A stretch of 64,000 nucleotides of DNA from Pseudanabaena sp. PCC 6802 (GCF_000332175.1 NZ_KB235910.1:373278-437277), one strand, 5' to 3'; positions 27,538 through 37,208 are shown, numbered from the stretch's first letter. Notes: generated by a model not told the origin, from the letters alone. Numbers and translations are program-made.

Positions 27538-28290
27538 TCAGCCCCAAATCACCTGGGCAGTAGCAATACCAGACCACTGTACCTGTGGCGATCTAGAAAT
27601 GTTACCAGGATCTTCCAAGCAATTGCGGCGGTAGGAAAAGAAATGCCGTGCATCAGTGAGGGTGCAGTAGGGCGCGATCGCAATTCGCTCTTTCGCGATC
27701 CCCATTTCGATCAACTGCTGCCGCTGTACGGCTCTGAGATCCAAACGACACCGATCTGGTTGCGGATCGATGGATATGCCTTGTGGGGTGGCAATCGTTA
27801 ACAACACGCGATCGGCAACCTCCTGCGATACCTGGTAGGCATCGCCAGAAATGGCAGGTCCCAGTGCCACGCACAGATCGTCTAACTGACTGCCCCGTTC
27901 TAGAAATTTCGCGATCGCTACCGCCAATATTTTGCTTGCCGTGCCACGCCAACCCGCATGTACCGCCGCTACGCTGCCCAAACGGCGATCGCCAATTAAT
28001 ACGGGGACGCAATCTGCGGTACAGACCCAAACCGATCGAGGCATGTCCTCTGTCTCGAACGCGCACACCCCATCTGCTTCCGGTAATGGCAGATCCGGTG
28101 CGATTTCTGTATTGTGCAGTACGCGATCGCCATGTACCTGTTTGGCTCTATAAGCCTTCCCTTCAGCATGCAGGAACTGGTGCAACCGATCGGGTGTGTG
28201 CGGTGCGTGCGATCGCGTGAAAAAACCATGTCGCCAGTCAGAGAGTAGATCGCAGACCAGGACTTCGTTTTGCCATTGCCAATTATTCAT
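27538..28290 (-). CDS. pgeF: PgeF/YfiH multi-copper polyphenol oxidoreductase family protein
   Basis: A 250-residue protein of the DUF152/laccase-domain family, now known as purine nucleoside phosphorylase LACC1-like or peptidoglycan editing factor. The zinc-binding residues are seen in AKQVHGDRVL (His), TADCVPVLIGDR (Cys) and AAVHAGWRGTASKIL (His). It may act on adenosine or keep wrong amino acids out of cell-wall precursors; both activities are reported for the family. It stands alone between repeats. Confidence 0.88.
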   Translation of the reverse strand: MNNWQWQNEVLVCDLLSDWRHGFFTRSHAPHTPDRLHQFLHAEGKAYRAKQVHGDRVLHNTEIAPDLPLPEADGVCAFETEDMPRSVWVCTADCVPVLIGDRRLGSVAAVHAGWRGTASKILAVAIAKFLERGSQLDDLCVALGPAISGDAYQVSQEVADRVLLTIATPQGISIDPQPDRCRLDLRAVQRQQLIEMGIAKERIAIAPYCTLTDARHFFSYRRNCLEDPGNISRSPQVQWSGIATAQVIWG

Positions 28291-28372
28291 GTTTCCCCGT
28301 AATGATTTACTCAGTCTGTTACCAACGCTAAACAGCGTTGTCTTTATAGCCGCGCACTTTTGTTTAAGGTGG

Positions 28373-28399
28373 TGAAGTGGGGGCTATGCCTCCACTTCG
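28373..28399. repeat. Short hairpin in the intergenic region
   Basis: GAAGTGGGGGCTATGCCTCCACTTC folds into a stem of about 10 bp (GAAGTGGxGGC/GCCTCCACTTC, one unpaired base) with a short loop. It lies in the 510-bp gap between pgeF and the exporter gene and is followed by a type II repeat. It may be a decayed repeat unit. Confidence 0.4.
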
Positions 28400-28433
28400 C
28401 AGAGCCACATCAAGAATTGTTCGGGATTTTATT

Positions 28434-28532
28434 TATAGCCATAGACAGATATGTTAGGACAGGGGGGTGTGGGGGCTGCGCCCCCACGCAGGGGTGGAAC
28501 CCCTGCACCCCGTCCTAAGCCTGTTGGCTATA
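28434..28532 (+). repeat. Palindromic repeat type II (TATAGCC ends)
   Basis: A 99-bp unit starting TATAGCCATAGACAG and ending CCTGTTGGCTATA. The core has GTTAGGAC/GTCCTAAGC arms and two hairpins (GTGGGGGCTGCGCCCCCAC, CAGGGGTGGAACCCCTG). A second copy is at 62987. The ends match type I in the first six bases, so both probably move with the same transposase. Confidence 0.7.
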
Positions 28533-28799
28533 GCTATGATTAAGTACGAATTGACTATGCCATTCGGTTTTACAGTCCCTTCTATCTAAGACTAGTAAAT
28601 ACTAGATTCAGTTCAGATAACTTTCACGAACGTGTATACAGGTGTGCTTCATTGTGTAACCTAGTGCTTACCCTACTAGGGTTATCCTGAATAAAATCGC
28701 GATGGTATTTTTTACCTAGCGATCGAATCGATTTGACCCAATACCTAATAGTAGTTAAATTAGACTAGCTTCTTGGTTTACTTTGCAACCTAACTGTCC

Positions 28800-31781
28800 A
28801 TGCCGCAACTTATCTCACACACCCAACTGCAAGACTTTCTAGCCCAAACGTCACCTTTCGATCGTTTGAGTGCAGATGTACTGAGGACGATTGTATCTAA
28901 GTTCCAATTTTTGCAGTACCGCATGGGTCAAACAATTCTGTTGCACGAAGCTCTGCCTACGCAAATAACTATTATTTACCAGGGACAAGCTCGACTGCTA
29001 GGCTACGGTAACACTAATATTCCGATTAGTCTTGGCGTACTGAACCCAGGAGAAATATTAGGCTGGATTAGCTTAGTACGCGGTATTCCCTGCGAGACAG
29101 CGATCGCCTCGATCGAGACTGTAGTTGCAACCTTACCAGCTAAGGACTTTCTAGAGCTTTTAGATAAAGAGCCAACCCTAAAACAATCTTTCCAAGAGCG
29201 TCCGGCACTCAGCGAAGTATTTGAGCTGGTGGTGGCGGAACTCAAGCGTCGTGCCATTGCCACTGCCGATCCCAAGAGCCTGGCCGCCAAAATCATTCAG
29301 GAGGCAGCGATCTTAAACCTCCCCAAAGGCAAACTTGCTGCTAGCAAGCTCGATCCCAACCTCATCTGGCTGGTCAGTAGCGGTGATATCGCCAACTATC
29401 CTGTTGGCAGCCGCCTTAACCAGGCTGAAACCGATATTGTGGTCCAGAGTAAAGCTGCGAGGTTACTGGGCTTTCGCGACATACTGACTGATAGCCCAGA
29501 CCATGCCGACACCCCTGAGGATGCCAGCGATCGCTCTGCCGAACCCTCGATTCCGTTTGCACCCGATCGCCCTGCCGCCGCTATTAACGAAGAAACGATC
29601 AGCGGCGAGGACATGCGCAGCTATCCCTACGTGAGGGGGCGCGGGCCAGCGGATGGTTTGCTAGCCTGCTTGCAGATGTTGAGCAAGCACATGGATGGCA
29701 GCTTTAGGCGGGATACTTTGGAAAGGATACTGGAAAACCAGGTTGCAAAAGTAGGTAGCATTCCCCTGCAACTCAGTGGGGCGCTGGTGGAAATAATTGG
29801 CTTGACGGGGCAAATGATCCAGATCCCCAAGGTTGCCATCAATCGCATCAAAGCACCGGCCCTGATTCAGTGGCAAGACAGTTTTGCGGTGATCTACAAA
29901 ATTACATCAACGGAAATTGCGTTCGCATCACCGGAATCTGGAGGTGTCAGGCGACAAAAAATCGATGCCTTCCTGCAACAATGCCCTGAAATGATGCCCA
30001 TGCTGTTGGTGAGGCCGAGGCTGCGCGATCGCACCGAAAGGTTTGGCCTGAGATCTTTCTTTCCCTACATCAGCATGTACAAGGGCATCTTGACGCAGGT
30101 ACTGATTGCCTCCTGCTTCATCTTGCTGTTTAGCCTTGCTAATCCGCTGATTACGCAGATCATCATTGACAAGGTGTTAGTGCAAAATAGCATCGATACC
30201 CTGGACATTTTGGGCTGGCTGTTAGTTGGTGTGGCGTTATTTGAGGGCTTGCTAACCGCGTTGCGCACCTACTTGTTTGTCGATACCACCAACCGTATCG
30301 ACATGAGCTTGGGTTCGGAAATCATCGACCACATGCTGCGCTTGCCGTTATCTTACTTTGATAAGCGGCGCGTCGGCGAACTATCGACTCGGATTAACGA
30401 GCTAGAGAACATTCGCAGTTTTATGACAGGCACGGCGCTAACCGTGGTTCTGGATGCGGTTTTCTCGCTAATCTACATCGTAGTCATGCTGTTCTACAGC
30501 GTGCTCCTAACATTCTGGGCATTGGTGACAGTGCCATTCTTTATTATCTTGGCAGTGATTGCCTCGCCAATCATTCGCAGGCAGTTGCGGGTAAAAGCCG
30601 AGCGCCATGCCGACACGCAGTCCTACCTGGTGGAAGTGCTCTCAGGTATCCAGACAGTCAAAGCTCAAAATATCGAGCTTAAATCCCGCTGGCAGTGGCA
30701 AGAGAAATATGCTCGTTACGTTAATGCTGGGTTCCAGACTGTATTGACCTCTAGCTGGGCGGGTTCGCTCAGTGGCTTTTTAAATAAGCTGTCCGGTTTA
30801 ATCTTGCTTTGGGTAGGTGCGCATTTAGTCTTGCTACCTCAAACCGATGCTTCCCATATTACTCTGGGGCAGTTAATTGCATTTAGAATCATTGCTAGTT
30901 ACGTGACCAGTCCCTTGCTGCGTCTAGCTCAGTTGTGGCAGAACTTCCAGGAAATCGGCCTGTCAATCGAACGCCTGAGCGATATTATCGATGCCGAGCA
31001 GGAAGTACCCGAAAGCGATCGCACCAATATTCCCATGCCAGAAATTGACGGCGCGGTTAAATTTGAGGATGTCTCTTTCCGCTTTACTACCACTGGCCCA
31101 TTGCAACTCGCCAATATCAATGTCGATTTCCCGGCTGGCAGTTTTGTAGGAATCGTGGGTCAGAGCGGTTCCGGTAAGAGCACGCTCACCAAGCTAATTT
31201 CCCGACTTTACGAACCATTAAGCGGTCGCGTTCAGATCGATGGTTACGACATCAACAAGGTAGAACTTTACTCACTGCGCCGTCAGGTGGGGACAGTACT
31301 GCAAGATACCCTGTTGTTTAACGGTACGGTTCAGGAAAACATCGCCCTCACCAATCCGGAAGCTACATCCGATGACATTATCCACGCTGCCAAAGTCGCT
31401 GCTGCCCACGATTTTATTATGACCCTACCAAATGGTTATAATACAGTTGTGGGCGAACGCGGTGCTGGTTTATCGGGGGGGCAAAGACAGCGGATCGCGA
31501 TCGCCCGTACTGTCCTGCAAGGTCCGAGATTATTAATTTTAGATGAAGCCACCAGCGCCCTGGACTACGACTCCGAGCGTCAAGTTTGCAATAACCTGGC
31601 CGAGACATTCCACGATCGCACCGTGTTTTTCATTACCCACCGTCTGAATACGATTAAAAACGCAGACGTGATTATCATGATGGATCAAGGCGCGATCGTC
31701 GAACAAGGCACTCACGAAGAGCTAATGCAGATGCGCGGTCGCTACTATTGCCTCTATCAACAACAAGAATCCCAGACCTAA
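28800..31781 (+). CDS. Type I secretion ABC transporter with N-terminal cNMP-like domain
   Basis: A 993-residue exporter of the HlyB type. Residues 1-150 form a cyclic-nucleotide-binding-like domain (YRMGQTILLHEALPTQITIIYQGQARLLG). About 285-400 is a C39-peptidase-like domain with YVRGRGPADGLLACL where the catalytic Cys is expected to be absent, so it probably binds but does not cut substrates. The membrane domain follows at 425-720, then the ATPase with Walker A GQSGSGKST near 783, signature LSGGQRQRIAIAR near 891 and Walker B LLILDEATSALD. It sends a protein across the inner membrane together with the HlyD protein encoded next. Confidence 0.88.
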   Translation: MPQLISHTQLQDFLAQTSPFDRLSADVLRTIVSKFQFLQYRMGQTILLHEALPTQITIIYQGQARLLGYGNTNIPISLGVLNPGEILGWISLVRGIPCETAIASIETVVATLPAKDFLELLDKEPTLKQSFQERPALSEVFELVVAELKRRAIATADPKSLAAKIIQEAAILNLPKGKLAASKLDPNLIWLVSSGDIANYPVGSRLNQAETDIVVQSKAARLLGFRDILTDSPDHADTPEDASDRSAEPSIPFAPDRPAAAINEETISGEDMRSYPYVRGRGPADGLLACLQMLSKHMDGSFRRDTLERILENQVAKVGSIPLQLSGALVEIIGLTGQMIQIPKVAINRIKAPALIQWQDSFAVIYKITSTEIAFASPESGGVRRQKIDAFLQQCPEMMPMLLVRPRLRDRTERFGLRSFFPYISMYKGILTQVLIASCFILLFSLANPLITQIIIDKVLVQNSIDTLDILGWLLVGVALFEGLLTALRTYLFVDTTNRIDMSLGSEIIDHMLRLPLSYFDKRRVGELSTRINELENIRSFMTGTALTVVLDAVFSLIYIVVMLFYSVLLTFWALVTVPFFIILAVIASPIIRRQLRVKAERHADTQSYLVEVLSGIQTVKAQNIELKSRWQWQEKYARYVNAGFQTVLTSSWAGSLSGFLNKLSGLILLWVGAHLVLLPQTDASHITLGQLIAFRIIASYVTSPLLRLAQLWQNFQEIGLSIERLSDIIDAEQEVPESDRTNIPMPEIDGAVKFEDVSFRFTTTGPLQLANINVDFPAGSFVGIVGQSGSGKSTLTKLISRLYEPLSGRVQIDGYDINKVELYSLRRQVGTVLQDTLLFNGTVQENIALTNPEATSDDIIHAAKVAAAHDFIMTLPNGYNTVVGERGAGLSGGQRQRIAIARTVLQGPRLLILDEATSALDYDSERQVCNNLAETFHDRTVFFITHRLNTIKNADVIIMMDQGAIVEQGTHEELMQMRGRYYCLYQQQESQT

Positions 31782-31893
31782 TCGCGGGTGGGGTGATGGT
31801 GCAAATCACCTACCCCACGTAAGTAAGGGTTAAGCATTTGCTAAACAATCTTGGGATTAAATGCAGAGATACCCTGCAAATGCTTAACCCCTT

Positions 31894-31956
31894 CGATATC
31901 CCCGATATCCCTGATATCCCCGATATCCCTGATATCCCTGATATCTCCCATATCCC
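31894..31956. repeat. Seven 9-bp tandem repeats (YGATATCCC)
   Basis: Units CGATATCCC or TGATATCCC repeat six times from 31894, the sixth with one change, followed by a diverged CCATATCCC. They end 22 bp before the HlyD start. The number of units is likely to vary between strains. A role in linking expression of the two exporter genes is possible but unproven. Confidence 0.75.
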
Positions 31957-31978
31957 CAACCCATAATCTCTAAAAAAC

Positions 31979-33400
31979 ATGAAATCTCTGAAAAAAAACG
32001 ATAAAGCGGCGCTTAAAACCTCCGAACAACCAGTGATTCTGGAGCGTTCCATCTTTTGGTCCAGCGCTTTTGTGTGGTTGATTATCGGTCTTACAGTTTC
32101 GGCGGTTACCTGGGCGTGCCTTGCTCAAATTGAAGAAGCAGTACCAGCAGCGGGTAAATTGGAACCGGAGGGCGCGACTAAAGAGATTCAGGCTCCCACT
32201 GGCGGGGTAATTCGTACTGTAGAAGTAAAAGATGGAGACCATGTCAAAGCAGGGCAGTTGCTAATCACCCTAGACCCCACATCGCCCCAAGCGGATCTCG
32301 AATCTTTAAGTCGGACTAAAGCGGCACTTACTCAGGAAAACCGCTTTTATACAGCCCAGGTGAATGGCTTCAGGTTGCGAGGCACAGCGGAGGAAAATGC
32401 CACCCCAGACTTCACCCGGAACCAGGAGCAACTTCTGGTTGCCAGTCGCGTTGAATTTAATACTCGTGTTGAAGCCGCTCGACTTGAGGTTATACAGTTG
32501 CAGACGCAGCTAGCCCAGGCTCAAAAACAACTTGCTACCGCTAGAGATGTGCTGGCAGCCAATCAAGGTATCCTCGCCCAAAGCATACAGATTAGGGACA
32601 CTAACAAGCAAATCCTAGATGATATGAAACCAGTAGCCGAGTCCGGCGCGCTCTCGCAATTGCAATACAAACAACAACAGCAAAGATTCCAGTCTGCGGA
32701 GTCAGATGTATTGAACCGTCAGGCTGCGATCGCCACGGCACAAGGTGATATTGCAAGATACACCAAGGAAGAACAAAGGTTGAGCGCCCTGATTTCTCAA
32801 GCTCAGGAACGGCTCAACAACACGGCATCGCTCACGTACAAGGAAGTCCTGTCAAAAATTGCTGACAATCAGAAGAAAATCTCCGAGATCGAAGCGCAAA
32901 TGAGTAAGGCGAAGCTCGCTCTAAGTTATCAGGAAATTAGATCGCCAATCGAAGGTACGGTATTCGATATGAAAGCCAAAGGCCCTGGCTTTGTAATTTC
33001 GGGAAATACCACCACTCAGCCTTTAATGACAATTGTCCCCAAAGGTAGGCTAGTTGCCAAAGTTTACATTACCAACCGAGACATCGGCTTTGTTAGGGAA
33101 GGTATGCCCGTTGAAGTCAAAGTCGATACTTTCCCAAACCTGGAATTTGGCAGTATAAAAGGGAAATTGGTTAATATTGGCTCCGATGCCTTACCTCCAA
33201 CTCAAGAAAGACCATTCTACGCTTTCCCTGCCAAAGTCGAAATAGAATCCCAAGAATTTGATATTGGCGGCGGGCGCAAGATTCCACTGCAAGCAGGCAT
33301 GTCTGTTAACAGCAGCATTTTAATCCGCAAGCGCAGTGTAATGACGATTTTCCTCAGTCAGTTCACTAATAAAGTTGACAGCTTTAAGTACGTGAGATAG
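31979..33400 (+). CDS. HlyD-family periplasmic adaptor
   Basis: A 473-residue membrane fusion protein. One membrane helix lies near residues 20-42 (FVWLIIGLTVSAVTWACLAQI). A lipoyl/barrel-sandwich half follows (GVIRTVEVKDGDHVKAGQLL), a long coiled coil at about 95-310, the second lipoyl half (YQEIRSPIEGTVFDM) and a beta-barrel domain (NRDIGFVREGMPVEVKVDTFP). It joins the inner-membrane ABC exporter to an outer-membrane channel. No TolC-like gene or RTX substrate is present in the window. Confidence 0.92.
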   Translation: MKSLKKNDKAALKTSEQPVILERSIFWSSAFVWLIIGLTVSAVTWACLAQIEEAVPAAGKLEPEGATKEIQAPTGGVIRTVEVKDGDHVKAGQLLITLDPTSPQADLESLSRTKAALTQENRFYTAQVNGFRLRGTAEENATPDFTRNQEQLLVASRVEFNTRVEAARLEVIQLQTQLAQAQKQLATARDVLAANQGILAQSIQIRDTNKQILDDMKPVAESGALSQLQYKQQQQRFQSAESDVLNRQAAIATAQGDIARYTKEEQRLSALISQAQERLNNTASLTYKEVLSKIADNQKKISEIEAQMSKAKLALSYQEIRSPIEGTVFDMKAKGPGFVISGNTTTQPLMTIVPKGRLVAKVYITNRDIGFVREGMPVEVKVDTFPNLEFGSIKGKLVNIGSDALPPTQERPFYAFPAKVEIESQEFDIGGGRKIPLQAGMSVNSSILIRKRSVMTIFLSQFTNKVDSFKYVR

Positions 33401-33408
33401 GCCGTTTG

Positions 33409-34296
33409 GTGAAGAGTCCCTCGATCTATTTTCTGACTGTTAATTACCATTCTACCGAACTAATTCGCAGGTTAATTAGTTCTATTTATGCATGCGAAGA
33501 TAGCGATCGCTCTAACCATCAACTAATAATTGTGAATAACGCGATCGACGATCTCGCAATTTCCAGTCTTGAAGATGCCAGGGTTACGGTCATCCACGCG
33601 CTCGATAATCTGGGATTTGGACGTGCTTGCAATCTAGGTCTAAATTGGATTTACGAGCGAGATGCGTCGGCAACTGTCTGGATTATCAACCCCGATGCTT
33701 ACTTAGTGGATGGCGCGATCGCACAGCTAAACAAGCTTTTGCAAGCGCATCCAGAAATTGCGATTTTGGGTACGTCAGTGTACGATACCTCCGGTCAACT
33801 CTGCTTTGGTGGCGGTAAGTTTATCCCTGGTAATGGAGCAATCTGGGAAGAGACTGATTCGACCTCAACGATTCAGCAAGATACTGAATGTGTCCTGACG
33901 GATTGGGTAACAGCCTGTAGTATGGTACTTAACCTCAAACACTTTTCCCAATGCCCCTACTTCGATCCAGACTATTTCCTCTATTACGAAGATTTTGATT
34001 TTTGCCGCCGTTATGCCTCGCAGGGACATCAGATTTACTTCAGCGATCGCATTAGGGTCGTCCATCAAACCTCAGCGATCGCGAGCCGCAATCGGCACTT
34101 TAAGATTACCAACGAAATCTACAGCTACTTGCTGAGTTTAGAAAAACATGCCAGTATCCCGATCCTGAGCTTCCGATTGACGCGCATTGCGATCGCTTCG
34201 ATCTTACAAATGTTTTACAACAGGCAAAAAGCCACTAGCAAACTAACTGGTGTAGTGATGTACTGCCAAAGAATATTGAGAAATCCAAGCCACTAG
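33409..34296 (+). CDS. Glycosyltransferase family 2
   Basis: A 295-residue enzyme starting at a GTG (33409) 8 bp after the HlyD stop; a TTG three bases earlier is an alternative. The GT-A fold shows FLTVNYHSTELIRRLISSIY at the N-terminus, a DxD-like PDAY in VWIINPDAYLV near 102, and YYEDFDFCRRYASQGHQIYF near 196 as the catalytic ED region. It resembles rhamnosyltransferases. It is probably in one unit with the exporter and the next glycosyltransferase, so it may decorate the exported product or the cell surface. Confidence 0.85.
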   Translation: MKSPSIYFLTVNYHSTELIRRLISSIYACEDSDRSNHQLIIVNNAIDDLAISSLEDARVTVIHALDNLGFGRACNLGLNWIYERDASATVWIINPDAYLVDGAIAQLNKLLQAHPEIAILGTSVYDTSGQLCFGGGKFIPGNGAIWEETDSTSTIQQDTECVLTDWVTACSMVLNLKHFSQCPYFDPDYFLYYEDFDFCRRYASQGHQIYFSDRIRVVHQTSAIASRNRHFKITNEIYSYLLSLEKHASIPILSFRLTRIAIASILQMFYNRQKATSKLTGVVMYCQRILRNPSH

Positions 34297-34305
34297 ATCG
34301 AACCC

Positions 34306-35388
34306 GTGACCAATTCCACTGATTCACTGTTAGTTAATCTCGCTTTCCTTAGCAAAAAGCCAACTGGCTTAACAGTTTACGCTCAAAATATCTGTCCGTA
34401 TCTCGCTCATCTCAATCCCACCTGCTTAGCATCTCATCCCATTCCCGACCTTCACTGCTATAAAATTGCCGAGAATCTCAACTCCGACTATGGAGCCAAA
34501 GGACATCTCAGACGCTTGATCTGGACGCAGTTTAAATTAGCTGGCATTCATCGTCAATTAGGTGCGAGCTTGCTCTTTTCACCCATTCCCGAAGCGCCGC
34601 TCTTCTCATCTTGTCGCTATATCGTCACCGTTCACGATTTAATTCCCCTGCGGTTTGGCAAACCCTTTTCCAGACTGACAACCTATTTCCGTTACTATAT
34701 CCCTCAGGTTCTACACCAGGCCGAACATATTATTTGCAACTCCGAAAGCACCAGGCAGGAAGTGATGGCATACTTCGGTATTCCAGGATCGAAAATTACA
34801 GCGATTTTACTGGCGTACGATCGCAGTCATTTCCGCCATCTCAACTTGTCAACTGGCAACTATTTTCTCTATATTGGGCGACACGATCGCCACAAAAATC
34901 TAGATCGTTTAATCTCCGCTTTTGCTACCTTATCCCATCACCAGGATTGCGAATTGTATCTAGCAGGGTCTTACGATCCTCGCTATACACCTGCTCTAAA
35001 AACTCAGATAGAGGAATTGGAGATATCGCATCGGGTGAAATTTCTCGACTATATTCCCTACGCCGATTTGCCTGTGCTAATCAATCAGTCGATCGCGCTA
35101 GTTTTCCCTAGTCTATGGGAAGGATTTGGTCTGCCAGTTTTAGAGGCGATGGCATGCGGTACGCCTGTAATTACATCTAATCTCTCAGCTTTGCCGGAGG
35201 TAGCGGGCGACGCAGCAATTTCGATCGATCCCTATAATGTGGGTGCGATCGCGGATGCTATGCAAGCTCTGCTCGACTCATCTGCGCTGCGATCTCAGAT
35301 GCGCGTTTCTGGTTTGGCGCGGGCTGAACTGTTTAGTTGGGAGCTTACTGGCAGAAGTACGGCAGCAATTCTATCCAAATATGTATAG
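34306..35388 (+). CDS. Glycosyltransferase family 4
   Basis: A 360-residue GT-B enzyme starting with GTG 9 bp after the previous gene. The donor-binding half carries [21 protein letters not shown] and the E-x7-E motif in [22 protein letters not shown] (near residue 270-290). The N-terminal acceptor half includes [14 protein letters not shown]. It transfers a sugar from a nucleotide donor. Placement after the GT2 and exporter genes suggests shared surface polysaccharide or glycoprotein work. Confidence 0.9.
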   Translation: MTNSTDSLLVNLAFLSKKPTGLTVYAQNICPYLAHLNPTCLASHPIPDLHCYKIAENLNSDYGAKGHLRRLIWTQFKLAGIHRQLGASLLFSPIPEAPLFSSCRYIVTVHDLIPLRFGKPFSRLTTYFRYYIPQVLHQAEHIICNSESTRQEVMAYFGIPGSKITAILLAYDRSHFRHLNLSTGNYFLYIGRHDRHKNLDRLISAFATLSHHQDCELYLAGSYDPRYTPALKTQIEELEISHRVKFLDYIPYADLPVLINQSIALVFPSLWEGFGLPVLEAMACGTPVITSNLSALPEVAGDAAISIDPYNVGAIADAMQALLDSSALRSQMRVSGLARAELFSWELTGRSTAAILSKYV

Positions 35389-35599
35389 ATCGAGTGTGAA
35401 TGGCGATCGTGAAGTATAACTGCCAACACGTTTAGGAAGTGGTGTAGGGGTTCTACCCCTCTGTGCAGGAGCGTAACGCTCACCCCCCTATAGCAGTCCG
35501 AGAATGTTACGAAAGGTAAATATTGGATATCTTCAGTAATTTTTGGGGTACTATAAATAGTGTTCCAAATAAGTATAAATACCTTTTTGGAGGTGTTTT

Positions 35600-35773
35600 A
35601 TGAGTTACAGTGAATGTCCCGATCGCAACCACCAACACTACTGCGAACATCCAGGGAAATGTTCTTCACAGTGTTTGCTCCAGCGCTGCATGGCTATACT
35701 TAACGAAAGAGATGCAAATCCTCCTACTTATGTTGCTTGGGCCGAACAAGTGCTTAAGCTAGTTGGAACCTAA
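35600..35773 (+). CDS. Small Cys-rich protein, 57 aa
   Basis: A short frame MSYSECPDRNHQHYCEHPGK... with six Cys (in SECP, HYCEH, GKCSSQC, LQRCM-type contexts) and several His, so metal or iron-sulphur binding is possible. A strong ribosome binding site (TTGGAGGTG) lies 6 bp upstream of the ATG, which argues that it is translated. No family is recognised. It lies in a 400-bp gap after the glycosyltransferases and is followed 18 bp later by the end of a gene on the other strand. Confidence 0.6.
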   Translation: MSYSECPDRNHQHYCEHPGKCSSQCLLQRCMAILNERDANPPTYVAWAEQVLKLVGT

Positions 35774-35791
35774 TAATTGCTAGGAAACATC

Positions 35792-36196
35792 TCAATTACG
35801 GTTGGCGATCGATGCGAGCAGCGCTGTCGCTTGCATTAGGGAAATTAGCAATGTAGCTGCAAGCAATCCAAGTGAGACGGGCAGCCGAAAGGCATCGTCA
35901 CCTTGTAAAAGGAAATATGAGTGAATGCTAACTGCGGTGATGCCTCCTGCCACTAGCAACCAGGAGACAGCAATACCAGCAGTGCGACCTTGAGCTAGAC
36001 GTTGCTGACCGAATAATATCAACGCGACCAGCGGAATATTCAGTAGCAGATTTAGTTGAATTCCTCCTGGCATCCCGAACAGTTCCCACTCATGCCAATA
36101 GGCAGCATCAATCTGATGTGCAATGAGGACGGTCGAGTTGGCGAGGTAGAGCCAGGGAAGCGTTGATTTCGCGAGCATTGAACTTTTGGTTAGCAT
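35792..36196 (-). CDS. Four-helix membrane protein (DUF6713-like)
   Basis: A 134-residue hydrophobic protein with four predicted helices (LYLANSTVLIAHQIDAAYW, NLLLNIPLVALILFG, IAVSWLLVAGGITAVSIHSYF, LGLLAATLLISLMQATALL). A His in LIAHQIDAAYWHEWELF near residue 26 and other conserved-looking His suggest a ligand site. A shorter start at 36178 is possible. I think it belongs to the DUF6713 group but this is from memory. Confidence 0.6.
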   Translation of the reverse strand: MLTKSSMLAKSTLPWLYLANSTVLIAHQIDAAYWHEWELFGMPGGIQLNLLLNIPLVALILFGQQRLAQGRTAGIAVSWLLVAGGITAVSIHSYFLLQGDDAFRLPVSLGLLAATLLISLMQATALLASIANRN

Positions 36197-36299
36197 ACTC
36201 TTTCATAAGGGTAATAAATCTAATATAGACATCAGTACTTACAGCCAGCATTTACCTCACAGGTAATGCAGACTCAGTTGCTGATGGCACTTGTAAACG

Positions 36300-36635
36300 C
36301 TAATCTGTAATGATTTGGGCTGTGCTGAGTATTTCTTGGCGACGAATCCAATTAGGGCCATTTACAACCGACTTTTTAGTCGATAAGTCTACTTTTCGAT
36401 GAAAGAGAGCTTCCAGTTCATACTGCATATCTACGAGATCGAGAAGACTGACTCTGATATCGGCTTGAAATCTGACAAGAATATCAATGTCGCTATCTAG
36501 GTGAAAGTCATCTCGAAGAATGGAGCCAAACAGAGCAAGCTCAGCGATATGTCTACGCTGACAAAATTCTTTTAGCTGCTCGGGCTTGATGAGCAGTCGA
36601 GTGTAAATCTCTGGCTTGACTGAAAGAATATCCAT
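36300..36635 (-). CDS. MNT-type nucleotidyltransferase
   Basis: A 111-residue minimal nucleotidyltransferase. The active site is LFGSILRDDFHLDSDIDILV (GSxxR...DxD, near residue 36-55). Such proteins are often the antitoxin MntA beside a HEPN toxin. No HEPN gene lies next to it here. Either the partner was lost or it acts alone. Confidence 0.8.
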   Translation of the reverse strand: MDILSVKPEIYTRLLIKPEQLKEFCQRRHIAELALFGSILRDDFHLDSDIDILVRFQADIRVSLLDLVDMQYELEALFHRKVDLSTKKSVVNGPNWIRRQEILSTAQIITD

Positions 36636-36674
36636 CCTTAGTTACTGCTAATTAGTATTCTTACTTATATCGAC

Positions 36675-36887
36675 TTAAGATGCGATCGCTGTCTGACTAA
36701 TCGTGTATTCAATGGCTTGAGGATTATCAGTACGCTTAGAAGCCTGAAGAATTTCGATGCCTACCACATTACCACCCGAGTCGAAATCTAAGATAATACC
36801 TGCTGTTTCTTCATCGCTTTCCTCAATCGGCACATCCTTAAGGATAATCTGAATAACATCAACGTCGGGATCGTATTTAATTTTCAT
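36675..36887 (-). CDS. DUF2283 family protein (putative antitoxin)
   Basis: A 70-residue protein starting at 36887 (MKIKYDPDVDVIQIILKDVPIEES), chosen because the ATG overlaps the stop of the gene upstream by four bases. The N-terminal pattern matches DUF2283. It is coupled to the DUF4258 gene, the usual arrangement for this pair, which is considered toxin-antitoxin-like though little tested. Confidence 0.8.
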   Translation of the reverse strand: MKIKYDPDVDVIQIILKDVPIEESDEETAGIILDFDSGGNVVGIEILQASKRTDNPQAIEYTISQTAIAS

Positions 36888-37150
36888 GGGTTTCTCCAAT
36901 GTTTTTTAATCTGGCTGGTTCGATAAGCTGTTACAACGATGGCAGGATAGTTCTTTGCATTGATAAAAACTCTAAGTAAGTAAGGTTTACCTGTGCCAAA
37001 ATCAACTTGAGACTGATGAATAACGATCTCCTCATCTTGTTTAACGATCTGCTGTGGATTGCCTAAGACATCTTCTATAAGTGAAATGGGAATTTTTCGC
37101 CTTTCTATTTCTTCTAAAGCATGGTTTGAAAATTTGAAATTCATTCGCAT
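36884..37150 (-). CDS. DUF4258 family protein (putative toxin)
   Basis: An 88-residue protein starting MRMNFKFSNHALEEIERRKIP, with the H-A-x-x-x-x-x-R-x-I pattern and a C-terminal VVTAYRTSQIKKHW as in DUF4258 and RelE/BrnT-like small ribonucleases. A start at 37177 would add nine residues. Overlap with DUF2283 supports a two-gene module in which this would be the toxin. Confidence 0.75.
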   Translation of the reverse strand: MRMNFKFSNHALEEIERRKIPISLIEDVLGNPQQIVKQDEEIVIHQSQVDFGTGKPYLLRVFINAKNYPAIVVTAYRTSQIKKHWRNP

Positions 37151-37208
37151 GTTTTTACGATGTAGATAGAATAGCATTAAGCAACTGCTCGATTATTAGA
37201 CTAGCATT

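Noticed and set aside
31810-32052. Minus-strand frame with repeated GIS peptide
   Set aside because: It is only the 9-bp tandem repeat read as protein, and it overlaps the start of the HlyD gene.
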